Source: an uncultured Pseudomonadales bacterium (GTDB taxonomy: Bacteria > Pseudomonadota > Gammaproteobacteria > Pseudomonadales > Azotimanducaceae). From it: a stretch of 64,000 nt of DNA. The notes under the pieces were generated by a model. It saw nothing but the letters and a program-made list of their open reading frames with translations. It was not told the origin of the DNA and made no database searches. Both the position numbers and the translations under genes were made by a program. The DNA lies in the NCBI GenBank assembly GCA_938036875.1, contig CALHVX010000044.1, forward strand, positions 186,001 through 250,000, written 5' to 3'. Position 1 is the first letter of the stretch. Each line of letters starts with the position of its first letter. Shown here piece after piece: positions 9,723-18,211 of the stretch.

Positions 9723-10268
9723 TTATTTAACTCTTTTTACACCAATTTTCCGCCCAGTTGCCTTGATTTCTAGGTAGTAGCCAAAACGGGCACGTTGAAT
9801 GTTCACTTCCGGATCAACCGCTCGATAGCGGTACCGCCCACCAACCCGCTGCTGCCATATTTGGCCATTGGTTAACCGGAACAGCGTCTTACCATCCCAG
9901 CCCCGAAATTCGCCAGCAATTTGTGCCTGAACCACCTCTGGTACTGCCGCAGCTTTCTTCTCAACTTGTTCACCTCCAAAGCCAGCAACACGCCTGGATT
10001 TCTCCCGTGCTACCGCTTTTGGCTCAACCGCTGCGTGCTTGTTCGAAAGCCCTACTGGCACAGCATGTTTATCCAACCAAGCGCTCAACGCTGCGCGCTG
10101 GGCATCCGTTAGCTGCTCCAGCCCGGCCGCACGATATTCTGCCGGGGTCATCTGGGCTTCAAGGTCAAACGGGGCGGCCTGCGCTGCGCTGCACAAGCAC
10201 AGACTAAGGGTTAACAGGACAGCTAATGTGGAACCCAGTTGTCCACTGGCATTACTTTGATTTCGCAC
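9723..10268 (-). CDS. Secreted protein of unknown function
   Basis: The 181-residue product has a signal peptide with a hydrophobic core at about 13-28 and an AQA/A-type cleavage site near 32, so it should be periplasmic or secreted. After a proline/alanine/lysine-rich middle, the C-terminal 70 residues form a small basic, aromatic-rich domain. This has FRGWDGKTLFRLTNGQIW and a YRYRAVDPEV segment, reminiscent of small beta-barrel (SH3-like) secreted domains seen in other Gammaproteobacteria. GTG at 10268 is supported by GGAGG eight bases upstream. It diverges from pyrB. I do not recognise a function. Confidence 0.72.
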   Translation of the reverse strand: MRNQSNASGQLGSTLAVLLTLSLCLCSAAQAAPFDLEAQMTPAEYRAAGLEQLTDAQRAALSAWLDKHAVPVGLSNKHAAVEPKAVAREKSRRVAGFGGEQVEKKAAAVPEVVQAQIAGEFRGWDGKTLFRLTNGQIWQQRVGGRYRYRAVDPEVNIQRARFGYYLEIKATGRKIGVKRVK

Positions 10269-10298
10269 CTTTGCGGCCTCCTTAAGCAGTTACTTTCG

Positions 10299-10312
10299 GG
10301 TAAACTCTCCGC
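10299..10312 (+). promoter_or_regulatory. Possible -10 region of pyrB
   Basis: GGTAAACTCTCCGC lies 24 bases before the pyrB GTG. TAAACT could be a -10 element with a GC-rich discriminator after it. The same 14 bases occur before mnmA at 58778-58791, which supports a promoter role, but no good -35 hexamer was found at the right distance. Confidence 0.4.
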
Positions 10313-10335
10313 GCATCTTACCTTGGATCAACGCC

Positions 10336-11343
10336 GTGAATTTTGTTGGTAGCCACATTCTCTCCGTAGATCAGTTTAGCCGGAGCGATATAGCCCGAAT
10401 ATTCGAAACGGCGGACACGATGCTCGTGTATGCAGAGCGCCAGCGCATCACACGCATCTTAGAAGGCGCTATCTTATCGAATATGTTTTTTGAGCCAAGC
10501 ACTCGAACCCGAGTTTCTTTTGGCAGCGCCTTCAACTTGCTAGGAGGCGAAGTCCGCGAAACCACCGAAGTCCGAGCGTCTTCGCTAACCAAAGGCGAAT
10601 CCCTAGAAGACACGGCTCGCGTGTTATCGGGTTATAGCGACGTCATCGTTATGCGGCATCCCCAAGAAGGGTCGGTCGCTGAGTTCGCCGCCGCCAGTCG
10701 CGTACCCGTCATCAATGGCGGTGACGGCAGCAACGAGCACCCCAGCCAAGCGCTGCTTGACTTGTACACCATCCGCAAAGAGATTCGCACCCGTGGGGCT
10801 GGTGTGGATGGCTTACGCATCGCTCTGGTTGGCGATCTAAAATACGGGCGCGCGGTGCACTCCCTATGCAAGCTGCTCGCACTTTACGACAATATTCATT
10901 TTTCGCTGGTTGCCCCACCCGGACTCAGCGCGCCACCGGCGGTGGTTAGCCTGCTCGAAGCCAAAGGTCACAAAGTCACCATTCACCACGAGCTAGAACG
11001 CGGCATTCACCATGTAGATATCGTGTACGTCACAAGGACCCAGGAAGAACGTTTTGCCAGCCAAGATGAAGCGGATCGCTATCGCGGTTTGTTTCAACTA
11101 AACCAAGCGGTCTACACGGCCAACTGCGAACCAAATACGGTGATCATGCACCCGCTACCTCGAGATTCACGTAGCGAAGCTCAAGAGCTCGCCAGCGATC
11201 TAGATGCCAACCCTAACTTGGCAATATTTCGCCAAGCAGACAACGGGGTATTGGTGCGTATGGCTTTGTTTGCGCTGGTCCTGGATGTGGCAGACCGGGT
11301 GGACGAATTTTCGAAGCCCGTACCTTGGCACAGCCATAGGTAA
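10336..11343 (+). CDS. pyrB: Aspartate carbamoyltransferase
   Basis: This cytoplasmic enzyme joins carbamoyl phosphate to L-aspartate, the first committed step of pyrimidine synthesis. The carbamoyl-phosphate site FFEPSTRTRVSF is at about 52-63. KGESLEDTARVL carries the loop contributed to the neighbouring subunit, and MHPLPRDSR is near 275. At 335 residues it is longer than the E. coli catalytic chain. It belongs to a class I recall from Shewanella-like bacteria whose proteins begin with a GSHILSV motif; that motif here (GSHILSVDQF) supports the GTG start at 10336. No pyrI regulatory subunit follows, so regulation must differ from the E. coli holoenzyme, or pyrI lies elsewhere. Confidence 0.95.
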   Translation: MNFVGSHILSVDQFSRSDIARIFETADTMLVYAERQRITRILEGAILSNMFFEPSTRTRVSFGSAFNLLGGEVRETTEVRASSLTKGESLEDTARVLSGYSDVIVMRHPQEGSVAEFAAASRVPVINGGDGSNEHPSQALLDLYTIRKEIRTRGAGVDGLRIALVGDLKYGRAVHSLCKLLALYDNIHFSLVAPPGLSAPPAVVSLLEAKGHKVTIHHELERGIHHVDIVYVTRTQEERFASQDEADRYRGLFQLNQAVYTANCEPNTVIMHPLPRDSRSEAQELASDLDANPNLAIFRQADNGVLVRMALFALVLDVADRVDEFSKPVPWHSHR

Positions 11344-11371
11344 CCTACCCAACCTAGGTTAGTCGCCGCAC

Positions 11372-11806
11372 TTAGGCTTTAACTTTGGGCATCCGGGTTT
11401 TCCACTCTTTTGGAACGCTCTTGTAACCGCGGATGGCAGCCAGACATTTCGTTGCTTCACCCCAGGCTTTAACCGCGCCTAAGCGGGCAACCGAAAACTC
11501 TCGCACATGGGATTTACCATCCACTTGAACCTGAACGCGAAACGCAGGTGATGGACGTCTAACCAGGTTTATACCGCGCACGCCCGTGCTGTGCTTACGA
11601 TGGGTGCCTGCTTCGCGGACACGCTTGCTGCGTGCTTTAGATTGCGCATCAGCCCACTTCTGGTCTAGCTCTTTTGCTTGGCGGTGTACTTCCTTTTGCT
11701 TAGCCTTGGTTAAGTTAATCAGGCTAAAGTATTCTTGCTCTAATTTGCCGTTGATACTTCGAGCAACTCGAAGCATCTGGCCTCCATTTAGTTCGTAAAC
11801 CGCCAC
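11372..11806 (-). CDS. Small basic protein with AP2/ERF-like domain
   Basis: The 144-residue product is rich in lysine and arginine. An N-terminal helical part (about 25-65) is highly charged. The C-terminal part, about 70-125, reads STGVRGINLVRR, then FRVQVQVDGK, then ATKCLAAIRGY. This follows the pattern of AP2/ERF-type DNA-binding modules (GVRG, three strands, then a helix), which in bacteria occur in homing endonucleases and stand-alone proteins. GTG at 11806 has an excellent ribosome site, AAGGAG, eight bases upstream. It lies alone between pyrB (convergent) and etfBA. No nuclease domain is present, so a DNA-binding role is an inference only. Confidence 0.65.
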   Translation of the reverse strand: MAVYELNGGQMLRVARSINGKLEQEYFSLINLTKAKQKEVHRQAKELDQKWADAQSKARSKRVREAGTHRKHSTGVRGINLVRRPSPAFRVQVQVDGKSHVREFSVARLGAVKAWGEATKCLAAIRGYKSVPKEWKTRMPKVKA

Positions 11807-11865
11807 CAGGTGGACTCCTTTTTTTATCTACTCTACCGATTCCATTTCAGAGTTAAGCCTTGCGA

Positions 11866-11883
11866 GCCAACCTAAGGGTTGGC
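11866..11883 (-). terminator. Stem-loop after etfA
   Basis: GCCAACC (11866-11872) pairs with GGTTGGC (11877-11883) around a TAAG loop. Flanking GTTAAGCC and GGCTAAC can extend the stem with one bulge. It sits just past the etfA stop and may end the etfBA transcript, but there is no long T tract, so this is a modest call. Confidence 0.45.
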
Positions 11884-11894
11884 CTTAGGCTAAC

Positions 11895-12824
11895 TTAAAG
11901 CAGTGCTTCGAGCTCCGGTAGTGCTTGGAACAGATCCGCCACTAAGCCGTAATCGGCTACCTGGAAGATCGGTGCGTCTTCATCCTTGTTTATAGCCACA
12001 ATCACTTTGCTGTCTTTCATACCAGCAAGGTGTTGGATTGCGCCTGATATACCAACAGCAATATAAAGATCGGGCGCCACAATTTTACCCGTCTGCCCTA
12101 CCTGCATATCGTTTGGAACAAAACCCGCATCTACCGCCGCGCGAGAGGCGCCAATAGCAGCACCAAGCTTGTCAGCAATCCCTTCCAACAGCTTGAAGTT
12201 ATCGCCGCTTTGCATACCGCGACCGCCAGAGATGATGATGCTTGCAGCGGTGAGCTCTGGGCGTTCAGATTTGGCAATCTCTTCGCCAACAAACTCAGAC
12301 AGACCAAGGTCATGCACTTTGTCGCAAGCTTCAATGGTTGCACTTCCACCTTCAGCGGCAACCGCGTCGTAAGCAGTACCGCGGACCGAGACAACTTTGA
12401 TTGCATCGTTAGACTTAACCGTGGCAATACCGTTGCCCGCATAGATAGGCCGCTTGAAAGTATCAGGGCTATCCACGGCAACAATATCGGAAATTTGCGC
12501 AACGCCAAGGGCTGCGGCAACACGTGGTAAGTAGTTCTTACCGTTGGTGGTGTGCGTGGTGACCACGTGGCCATAACCTGCACCCAAATCCGCCACTAGA
12601 GCTGCGATGTTTTCTGCTAGCTGGTGCCCGTAAGCAGCGTTATCTGCATGGATGACTTTGCTAACGCCAGGATACTTAGCCGCTTGCTCAGCAACCGCTG
12701 CAGATCCGGCACCAGCCACCAGCAGATCAATATCACCACCTATCGCTGCCGCAGCAGCGACGGCCACACCGGTTGCCGCTTTGAGTTCAGCGTTGTCGTG
12801 TTCGGCAATTACTAAAATGCTCAT
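11895..12824 (-). CDS. etfA: Electron transfer flavoprotein, alpha subunit
   Basis: This is the FAD-carrying subunit of the soluble heterodimer that passes electrons from acyl-CoA and other dehydrogenases to ETF-ubiquinone oxidoreductase. The N-terminal half forms the ETF nucleotide-binding fold, starting [14 protein letters not shown]. The C-terminal FAD domain contains [13 protein letters not shown], the signature [17 protein letters not shown], and [19 protein letters not shown]. The length of 309 is standard. Its ATG overlaps the etfB stop by four bases (ATGA), giving translational coupling in an etfB-etfA operon. Confidence 0.97.
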   Translation of the reverse strand: MSILVIAEHDNAELKAATGVAVAAAAAIGGDIDLLVAGAGSAAVAEQAAKYPGVSKVIHADNAAYGHQLAENIAALVADLGAGYGHVVTTHTTNGKNYLPRVAAALGVAQISDIVAVDSPDTFKRPIYAGNGIATVKSNDAIKVVSVRGTAYDAVAAEGGSATIEACDKVHDLGLSEFVGEEIAKSERPELTAASIIISGGRGMQSGDNFKLLEGIADKLGAAIGASRAAVDAGFVPNDMQVGQTGKIVAPDLYIAVGISGAIQHLAGMKDSKVIVAINKDEDAPIFQVADYGLVADLFQALPELEALL

Positions 12825-13573
12825 GAGATCACCTTTGCTTCGTTCTTCAATTTGTCTACTAGGGCTTCAACAGAATCAACCGTGATGCCAGCTGCGCGCT
12901 CTGCTGGTGGATTGACGGCTACCACCTCAACGCTTGGTGTTAGATCCACACCTAACTCGTCTGCAGTAACCGTATCCAAAGACTTCTTTTTAGCCTTCAT
13001 GATATTCGGAAGTGACGCATAACGGGGCTCGTTCAAACGCAGGTCGGTAGTCACAACGGCAGGCAGCGAGATTTTAATGGTTTGCAAACCACCATCGATT
13101 TCTCTCGTTACTTGAACCTTGCCGCCATCAATCGCCACTTCTGAAGCAAAGGTGCCTTGAGACATGCCCGTCAGCTGAGCAAACATTTGACCCGTTTGGC
13201 TGTTATCGCCATCGATGCTTTGCTTTCCGAAGATAACAAGCTCTGCTTCTTCTTTGGCTTGCAAGGCGGCCAACGCTTTTGCAATGCCAAGTGGTTGCAC
13301 GTCTACATCCGTTTCAACCAAAATGGCACGGTCTGCGCCCAATGCTAGACAGGTGCGCAGCTGTTCTTGGCAGGCTGATGCACCGACACTAATAGCGACC
13401 ACCTCGGTTGCAGTACCCGCTTCTTTGAGGCGTACCGCTTCCTCAATAGCAATTTCACAGAACGGGTTTACCGCCATTTTGACGTTGCTTAGATCAATAC
13501 CAGAGTTATCCGGCTTAACCCGAACTTTGACGTTCGCATCAACCACGCGTTTTACAGGAACCAGAACTTTCAT
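12821..13573 (-). CDS. etfB: Electron transfer flavoprotein, beta subunit
   Basis: This is the beta subunit of the electron transfer flavoprotein, which binds structural AMP and docks to partner dehydrogenases. It starts [17 protein letters not shown] and contains [20 protein letters not shown], then [15 protein letters not shown], the AMP-binding stretch, and [10 protein letters not shown], the recognition loop region. At 250 residues it is family length. It is first in a two-gene operon with etfA. The 254 bases upstream (13574-13827) hold no gene and should contain its promoter. Confidence 0.97.
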   Translation of the reverse strand: MKVLVPVKRVVDANVKVRVKPDNSGIDLSNVKMAVNPFCEIAIEEAVRLKEAGTATEVVAISVGASACQEQLRTCLALGADRAILVETDVDVQPLGIAKALAALQAKEEAELVIFGKQSIDGDNSQTGQMFAQLTGMSQGTFASEVAIDGGKVQVTREIDGGLQTIKISLPAVVTTDLRLNEPRYASLPNIMKAKKKSLDTVTADELGVDLTPSVEVVAVNPPAERAAGITVDSVEALVDKLKNEAKVIS

Positions 13574-13827
13574 ATATTCCTCAAAGATTACATTTCGAAA
13601 AAAAGCAATAGGTGCTGGGATATCCGGCTACAGACTCCCAACAGTTAAAGTAGGGCTAGCAAAGGGGCGCAATTCTCCATGTCAAACCTAAGCGGGTCAA
13701 GACAGGTTTACCTCGTGCTAACAAATCAGTGGCTTTTGAACAGCGCTAGACCAAGCGATTTAAGCAATACAAAGACGTCTCGTTTGGCCCCAGCGCGCCA
13801 GTTTACCTCAAATCAAGCTGGATCGAG

Positions 13828-14376
13828 CTAGACCAAACTGCCCAAATCGAATTTTTGGCCCTGGCTTTGGGCAAACAGGCGGTCATCAGCCACCGCATCC
13901 CGACTCAAGCAATGGTCGACCAAGCGGTAGTATGCCGGGCGACTAAGGCTGGCTAAGAGGTTGTCACGAACCCGAATATAGGGCCTAGCCGGATCACTTT
14001 GCAGGATAATTGGGTGCTCCTCCCCAGCAACAATGTGGTCCTCTACATTAGTGCTAAACAACAATTCGGGCTCTTCTTGGCTACCACCTACCTGCATATC
14101 CACCGCCACAAAGGGAGCATCCTCCACTTCGATAGCCAGACGTTCTGCAGGTGTAACCAGCGCATAGCCCTGCTCATCTTTGCGCAAGATGCCAGCAAAC
14201 AAGACCACCAACTCGTGCCTTGCAATAACATCCCCCTCATGAAACCACTGCCCGTCGCTGGCAATACGGATATCGATGGTGCCATGACGCTCAGGCTGCC
14301 AGCTTGAGACCGGTGGTAACCGCTTATCTTGTTGAGCTTGTAGCAGCTCGTTGAATAGTGCTTGTACTTCTTGCAT
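13828..14376 (-). CDS. DUF1285 family protein
   Basis: The 182-residue cytoplasmic protein matches the DUF1285 family found widely in Proteobacteria. Features seen are HGTIDIRIASDGQWFHEGDVI near 30-50, ILRKDEQGYALVTPAERL, and VEDAPFVAVDM. The C-terminal half has repeated short beta motifs, ending in RPAYYRLVDH. No signal peptide or membrane segment is present. ATG at 14376 is clear. It is followed leftward only by the etfBA promoter region and precedes no obvious partner. Function is unknown. Confidence 0.85.
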   Translation of the reverse strand: MQEVQALFNELLQAQQDKRLPPVSSWQPERHGTIDIRIASDGQWFHEGDVIARHELVVLFAGILRKDEQGYALVTPAERLAIEVEDAPFVAVDMQVGGSQEEPELLFSTNVEDHIVAGEEHPIILQSDPARPYIRVRDNLLASLSRPAYYRLVDHCLSRDAVADDRLFAQSQGQKFDLGSLV

Positions 14377-14411
14377 AGACGTATTGTACGGAAATTTGGA
14401 CCGGCGCGGGG

Positions 14412-15236
14412 CTAACTATCTCCGCTAGCGACCAATGACGCCGCTAATGCGGAAAACGCTTTGGCAATTTGCCGTTCGTTGCTTGCACGACGCTGGCTGG
14501 CATCCACTCGCTGGCGCGACTTGCTCAGAAGCTGCAATAACATTGATCGATCAATTTCCACATCGGCTAGCGCCAAAACCTTGCCGTTGTTGCGGTCGCT
14601 CACCACAACCTGTGCCAAACCACGAACGGTTGGAGGCAAAGGTTCACTGGTATCAACCTGCAGCTTGTCGCGACGCCAAAACAAGGGGCTAGGCAGACGC
14701 TCAGCTAGGTTGCCTAAACGGCGCTTTGCGCCGGTTAACCGCGCCTTTGCGCCAGCTAGCGAATACCAAACACCCGTTTGCACCGGATGCTGCTCCGCAG
14801 ACTCAACGCCAGCCGATAGGTGCAGCGTTGCGGCCGTCTCCTGCACCGTCGGGGTGACCAGAACCGGCTCTCTGTTGGGGGGCGGTTCCACATAAGGCCA
14901 ACGCACAAACCACTCCAAACCATGGCTTAAGGCTTGCTGGCGTTGCGCTTTTGGGAAATGCATGGCAACCCCTTGGTGGGCGGCTACAGCCCAAGCTTCT
15001 GGGGCTTGGGTTGAATCAAACCGTATGAGAACCGGCGTGTGCGCGGGAAACCGCAACCGAGTATGAGAGTTTGCTTTGATCCCTGACTCGACCCCTAGCG
15101 CAACCAAGGGTGACTGGTGCATGCAGGCGTTGAGCAAGCACAAGCCTAGCAACACAAAAACCGAGCGATGCGTCGCTCGCCAACCCAACATCGGCCGCAT
15201 AGGATTGCTAGTAAGGGAAAACTGAAGTTTGAACAT
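14412..15236 (-). CDS. Predicted lipoprotein of unknown function
   Basis: The product has a late hydrophobic segment and a lipobox, LLNAC, with the acylated cysteine at about residue 38, so it should be membrane-anchored. ATG at 15236 was chosen because AGGAGG lies four bases upstream; an upstream GTG (15251) would overlap that site. The mature part contains proline-rich and arginine-rich stretches (PYVEPPPNREPV; RLTGAKRRLGNL) and ends in a basic helical tail (about 225-270) with KSRQRVDASQRRASNERQ. No family was recognised. It lies 92 bases after the moaA stop and 35 bases before the DUF1285 gene, all on one strand. Confidence 0.65.
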   Translation of the reverse strand: MFKLQFSLTSNPMRPMLGWRATHRSVFVLLGLCLLNACMHQSPLVALGVESGIKANSHTRLRFPAHTPVLIRFDSTQAPEAWAVAAHQGVAMHFPKAQRQQALSHGLEWFVRWPYVEPPPNREPVLVTPTVQETAATLHLSAGVESAEQHPVQTGVWYSLAGAKARLTGAKRRLGNLAERLPSPLFWRRDKLQVDTSEPLPPTVRGLAQVVVSDRNNGKVLALADVEIDRSMLLQLLSKSRQRVDASQRRASNERQIAKAFSALAASLVASGDS

Positions 15237-15343
15237 CGGGCCTCCTGCCACGCTGCATACAAACCGCTGCGATGCGCAGCGCTCTAACTTCAGTATAGAA
15301 AACTTATCAGATAACTCTGGCTGAACCGCCCTAACCTAGCTTG

Positions 15344-16309
15344 CTAACCCCCAATAAACTTCATGACGGTGACCTCACCCTGAAAGCTTAAATCTTGTTT
15401 GTGGGTTAGTGCCGTAGAGAGCATGTCCTGCACTTGCACCAACGCTTGGGGCACTGGCAATGGCAAGATGGGTGTCATGTCTTGGTATGTAGAGTTCGAT
15501 AAGCAGCCGTACAAATGACCGTTTGATGCGAGTCGCAAACGGGTGCAGGACCGACAAAACGGTGCAGATTCATTGGCGATAATGCCAAAATAACCTTGCC
15601 CCGGGATCTCATAGCGTATGGCGGTTGAATCGTAAGGCGCGTCAGCCTGAGCAAACTCGAATTCTTGACCGACAATCTCAAGCAACTCATCCAAGCCGAT
15701 AAAGTCTTGCTGGTATTGGTTGCTGGTTTTTAGATGCCCCATGTTCATCAGCTCAATGAACCGAAGCTCAATGCCGCGCTCTAGACTAAACTTCAGCAAC
15801 GGCAACACTTGGTCCATGTTGCTGCGCCGCATTGGCACCATGTTTATCTTCAGCTTCCAGTTGTTGGCCAGCAACAAATCGATACCTGCAAGCACCGTAT
15901 TTAGGTCACCGCCGCGCGCGATCTTTGGGAAGGCATCCGCATCCAAAGTGTCCAGGCTGACATTCATACGTTTGAGACCGCTGCTCAGCAGCAAGTCTTG
16001 ATAACGAGTGATCAGTTGGCCGTTGCTGGTCATGGCAACGTCTTGCAAGCCTAGCTCCATCACCCCCGGCAGAAAGTCCTCTAGCTTCGGTGACAGCAGC
16101 GGCTCACCTCCGGTGATCCGGAGCTTTTCTATGCCACCGGCATCGACCAGCAAACCCACGGCCTGCAACAGTTGCGCACTGGAAAGCTCATGCGCAGCGG
16201 CCTGCAAACGTTTACCGTTGGGTACGCAATAAGTGCAAGCGTAGTTACAGGCGGCCGTGAGGCTAACCCGTAAGTTGCGAAATTGGCGACCGTGTCTATC
16301 AACAATCAT
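15344..16309 (-). CDS. moaA: GTP 3',8-cyclase MoaA (molybdenum cofactor)
   Basis: This radical SAM enzyme starts molybdopterin synthesis by cyclising GTP, with MoaC completing cyclic pyranopterin monophosphate. The radical SAM cluster CNYACTYC has cysteines at 21, 25 and 28. The SAM motif GGEPL follows near 70. The second cluster lies in PFCRSCTRLRLASNGHLYGC. The conserved Gly-Gly tail is present (VMKFIGG). Length is 321, usual for the family. Unlike in many bacteria it is separated from moaCDE, which lie about 41 kb away in this window. ATG at 16309. Confidence 0.97.
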   Translation of the reverse strand: MIVDRHGRQFRNLRVSLTAACNYACTYCVPNGKRLQAAAHELSSAQLLQAVGLLVDAGGIEKLRITGGEPLLSPKLEDFLPGVMELGLQDVAMTSNGQLITRYQDLLLSSGLKRMNVSLDTLDADAFPKIARGGDLNTVLAGIDLLLANNWKLKINMVPMRRSNMDQVLPLLKFSLERGIELRFIELMNMGHLKTSNQYQQDFIGLDELLEIVGQEFEFAQADAPYDSTAIRYEIPGQGYFGIIANESAPFCRSCTRLRLASNGHLYGCLSNSTYQDMTPILPLPVPQALVQVQDMLSTALTHKQDLSFQGEVTVMKFIGG

Positions 16310-16340
16310 GCTTAAGTGGCTTGTTCCTTCGGTAGTGAAT

Positions 16341-16605
16341 TTGAGCCGCGGGAACAGCTCGGTAGACTAATCAATGTTTCGTCAGCGGCTCAGTATGCCA
16401 GTTTCAGCGCGAGGTTGCGGAATGTGACCCAGTTCCTGGCAAGATTCTTAATCTCTGCTTTACTACAAGCATCAGTTAGCTCAACTCTCCCCCTAGAAGA
16501 GCTAGCCGATCGAGGGCCGCTTGCGGACCTCAATGTGTGACTCCTAATGGTACCCGCAAGGGTATTAGGCCCAGATCTCTCCCCCCGGAGTCTGGGCTTT
16601 TTTTT
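16341..16605 (+). ncRNA. Candidate small RNA or short mRNA upstream of moaA
   Basis: A possible promoter, TTGAGC (16341-16346), 16 bases, TAGACT (16363-16368), is followed about 200 bases later by two consecutive hairpins, the second a strong terminator. The first hairpin, CCTAA-TGG-TACCC GCAA GGGTA-TTAGG (16543-16569), has a GNRA-type loop. The unit runs opposite to moaA, so it does not belong to moaA or murF, both on the other strand. A 74-codon open frame (16316-16540, GTG start, no ribosome site) ends just before the hairpins. A 17-codon frame begins with ATG at 16374. It could be a small RNA, a small-protein mRNA or a remnant; which one cannot be decided here. Confidence 0.45.
16569..16605 (+). 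terminator. Rho-independent terminator, plus strand
   Basis: GCCCAGA (16569-16575) pairs with TCTGGGC (16591-16597). CTCC/GGAG extends the pairing inside the loop, and eight T residues follow (16598-16605). It reads on the plus strand, where no conventional gene precedes it. Confidence 0.85.
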
Positions 16606-16649
16606 GTCCGGAGCCCCAACAGCTGAAGTTAACGAAGAAAAGCGACAAA

Positions 16650-18092
16650 CTAGCGATGGCTTAATCGCTCACTGAGTTGCCCAACGAAGTCCTGCTGCCA
16701 AAAAATCAACTGCGAGCCTTTCACCAGCAACACATCCTGGGGTTGCAGCACCTTCGCTACCGCCTCCAGCACCTCGCTAGCAGCAGTTGAGCTTCGTATG
16801 TCAGCCCAGTGGCCTAGACATTGATCGACAGATAGACGCGTCGCTAGCGCTTGCATCGCCTCCCCCACCAGCCACACACCATCTAGCTGCTGACAATATT
16901 CCGCCAAACTGGCATGGGCTGCTGGAGATTCATCGCCAAGCTCCAACATTTCACCCAACAACGCATAACGCTTGGCGGTGTGTTGATCATCATCGACCAA
17001 CGCCGCCAACGTGGCCCGCATGCTTTGGGGGTTGGCGTTATAGCTGTCATCAAGCAAGGTTCGGTCTTGAACGCGCAGCAGGCTGCCCCGCCCTTTGGGT
17101 ACCAGGGAATCGGGGAGCTGCGTCGCTGGCGCTAAATCCATTCCCAAAGCGTGCAGCACCGCCAGCACAGCGCCTAGGGTTTGCGCGCGATGTTTGCCAC
17201 CGCCAGGAACCCGTGCGCTCAGCGTTTGTCCGAAGACACGGTAGTTCGCGCGCGTCTCGTTGGCCCGTTGGGTCAAACCAAGCAGCTGAACTTGCGCCGC
17301 AGGGGTTTCACCAAAGCGAATCAGCTTAGCGCGAGCTTCAAGCGCGGGCGGTAGCACCACCAAATCGTTGATCACCAAGGTACCGTCGTTGGCCAGCCCT
17401 TCTGCAATGGCACACTTTTCTAGCCGCAAAGCATCAGCATCCGGAAAATTTCCAGCGTGAGCGGAGTGCACATTGAGCAGTACAGCAACCTGGGGCATCA
17501 CTAGGCGGCTCAAGGGCCCGATCTCTCCTGGATGGTTAGTACCAATCTCAAACACACCGTACGCGCTGTGGATGGGCATAGTGGCCAAGCTCAACGGCAC
17601 ACCAAGATGGTTGTTGAAGCTACCTTGGCTTGCATGGGTGGCGTCGGCGTTGGTCGCCGCTCCTAAGGCCGCAGCCAACAAGGTTTTCGCCGTGGTTTTA
17701 CCGCTACTACCGGTGATGGCAATCCGCTGCGCTTGAGACTGGTCGCGGCGATAAGCCGCCAACTGGCGAAGCCCGGCCAGGGTATCTGCCACGGCGAGCT
17801 GAGGCAGATCACGCGCCGCGCCGTCGTGGGTCAAGGCTGCTACAGCGCCGTTGGCTGCCGCTGCCTCGATAAACTGATGGCCGTCACGATCTGAACGCTG
17901 GCTAACGCTGTAACCTGGCCCCGGGTCCCCCGGTAGCGCGACAAACAAATCTTGGGCCTGCGCTTTGCGCGAATCAAAAGCAATGCCTTCAATGGCCGGC
18001 GTATCAACGCCTGACGCTTGAGGTGAACTCTCAAGGTTGAGTGCTTGTTGCAGGTCCTGCCAGAGCCACAATGGGGGCTGTCGAATCGCCAA
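16650..18092 (-). CDS. murF: UDP-MurNAc-tripeptide--D-Ala-D-Ala ligase (MurF), stand-alone
   Basis: This is a Mur ligase that adds D-Ala-D-Ala to UDP-MurNAc-tripeptide in peptidoglycan synthesis. The N-terminal domain contains GIAFDSRKAQAQDLFVALPG. The ATP loop is TGSSGKTT near 126-133. The central domain has FNNHLGVPLSLATMP and FEIGTNHPGEI. The C-terminal part has GRGSLLRVQDRTLLDDSYN and LLVKGSQ. The FNNH-GVPLSLA and FEIG-NH-GEI wording is what I associate with alphaproteobacterial MurF rather than the usual gammaproteobacterial form. It is not in a division (dcw) cluster. Translation seems to start at TTG 18092. It may be a second MurF; a lone canonical copy elsewhere cannot be excluded. 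Confidence 0.85.
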   Translation of the reverse strand: MAIRQPPLWLWQDLQQALNLESSPQASGVDTPAIEGIAFDSRKAQAQDLFVALPGDPGPGYSVSQRSDRDGHQFIEAAAANGAVAALTHDGAARDLPQLAVADTLAGLRQLAAYRRDQSQAQRIAITGSSGKTTAKTLLAAALGAATNADATHASQGSFNNHLGVPLSLATMPIHSAYGVFEIGTNHPGEIGPLSRLVMPQVAVLLNVHSAHAGNFPDADALRLEKCAIAEGLANDGTLVINDLVVLPPALEARAKLIRFGETPAAQVQLLGLTQRANETRANYRVFGQTLSARVPGGGKHRAQTLGAVLAVLHALGMDLAPATQLPDSLVPKGRGSLLRVQDRTLLDDSYNANPQSMRATLAALVDDDQHTAKRYALLGEMLELGDESPAAHASLAEYCQQLDGVWLVGEAMQALATRLSVDQCLGHWADIRSSTAASEVLEAVAKVLQPQDVLLVKGSQLIFWQQDFVGQLSERLSHR

Positions 18093-18211
18093 GACGAATT
18101 TCCATTAGAATAAAGCGTGCGATGCTATACCGAATGCCGCATCTAATCCCAGTCGGCGCCGGCAAGGCCCAACGGGGTCCGACCAAGAGACAAGGAATCA
18201 AGAGCCTAACC

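Noticed and set aside
16316..16540. 74-codon frame with GTG start as a confirmed protein gene
   Set aside because: No ribosome site and no family known to me. I kept it only as part of a candidate small-RNA or micro-gene unit.
18041..18211. N-terminal extension of SppA
   Set aside because: It would overlap the start of murF and has no conserved content. ATG at 18212 with a ribosome site gives the family start.
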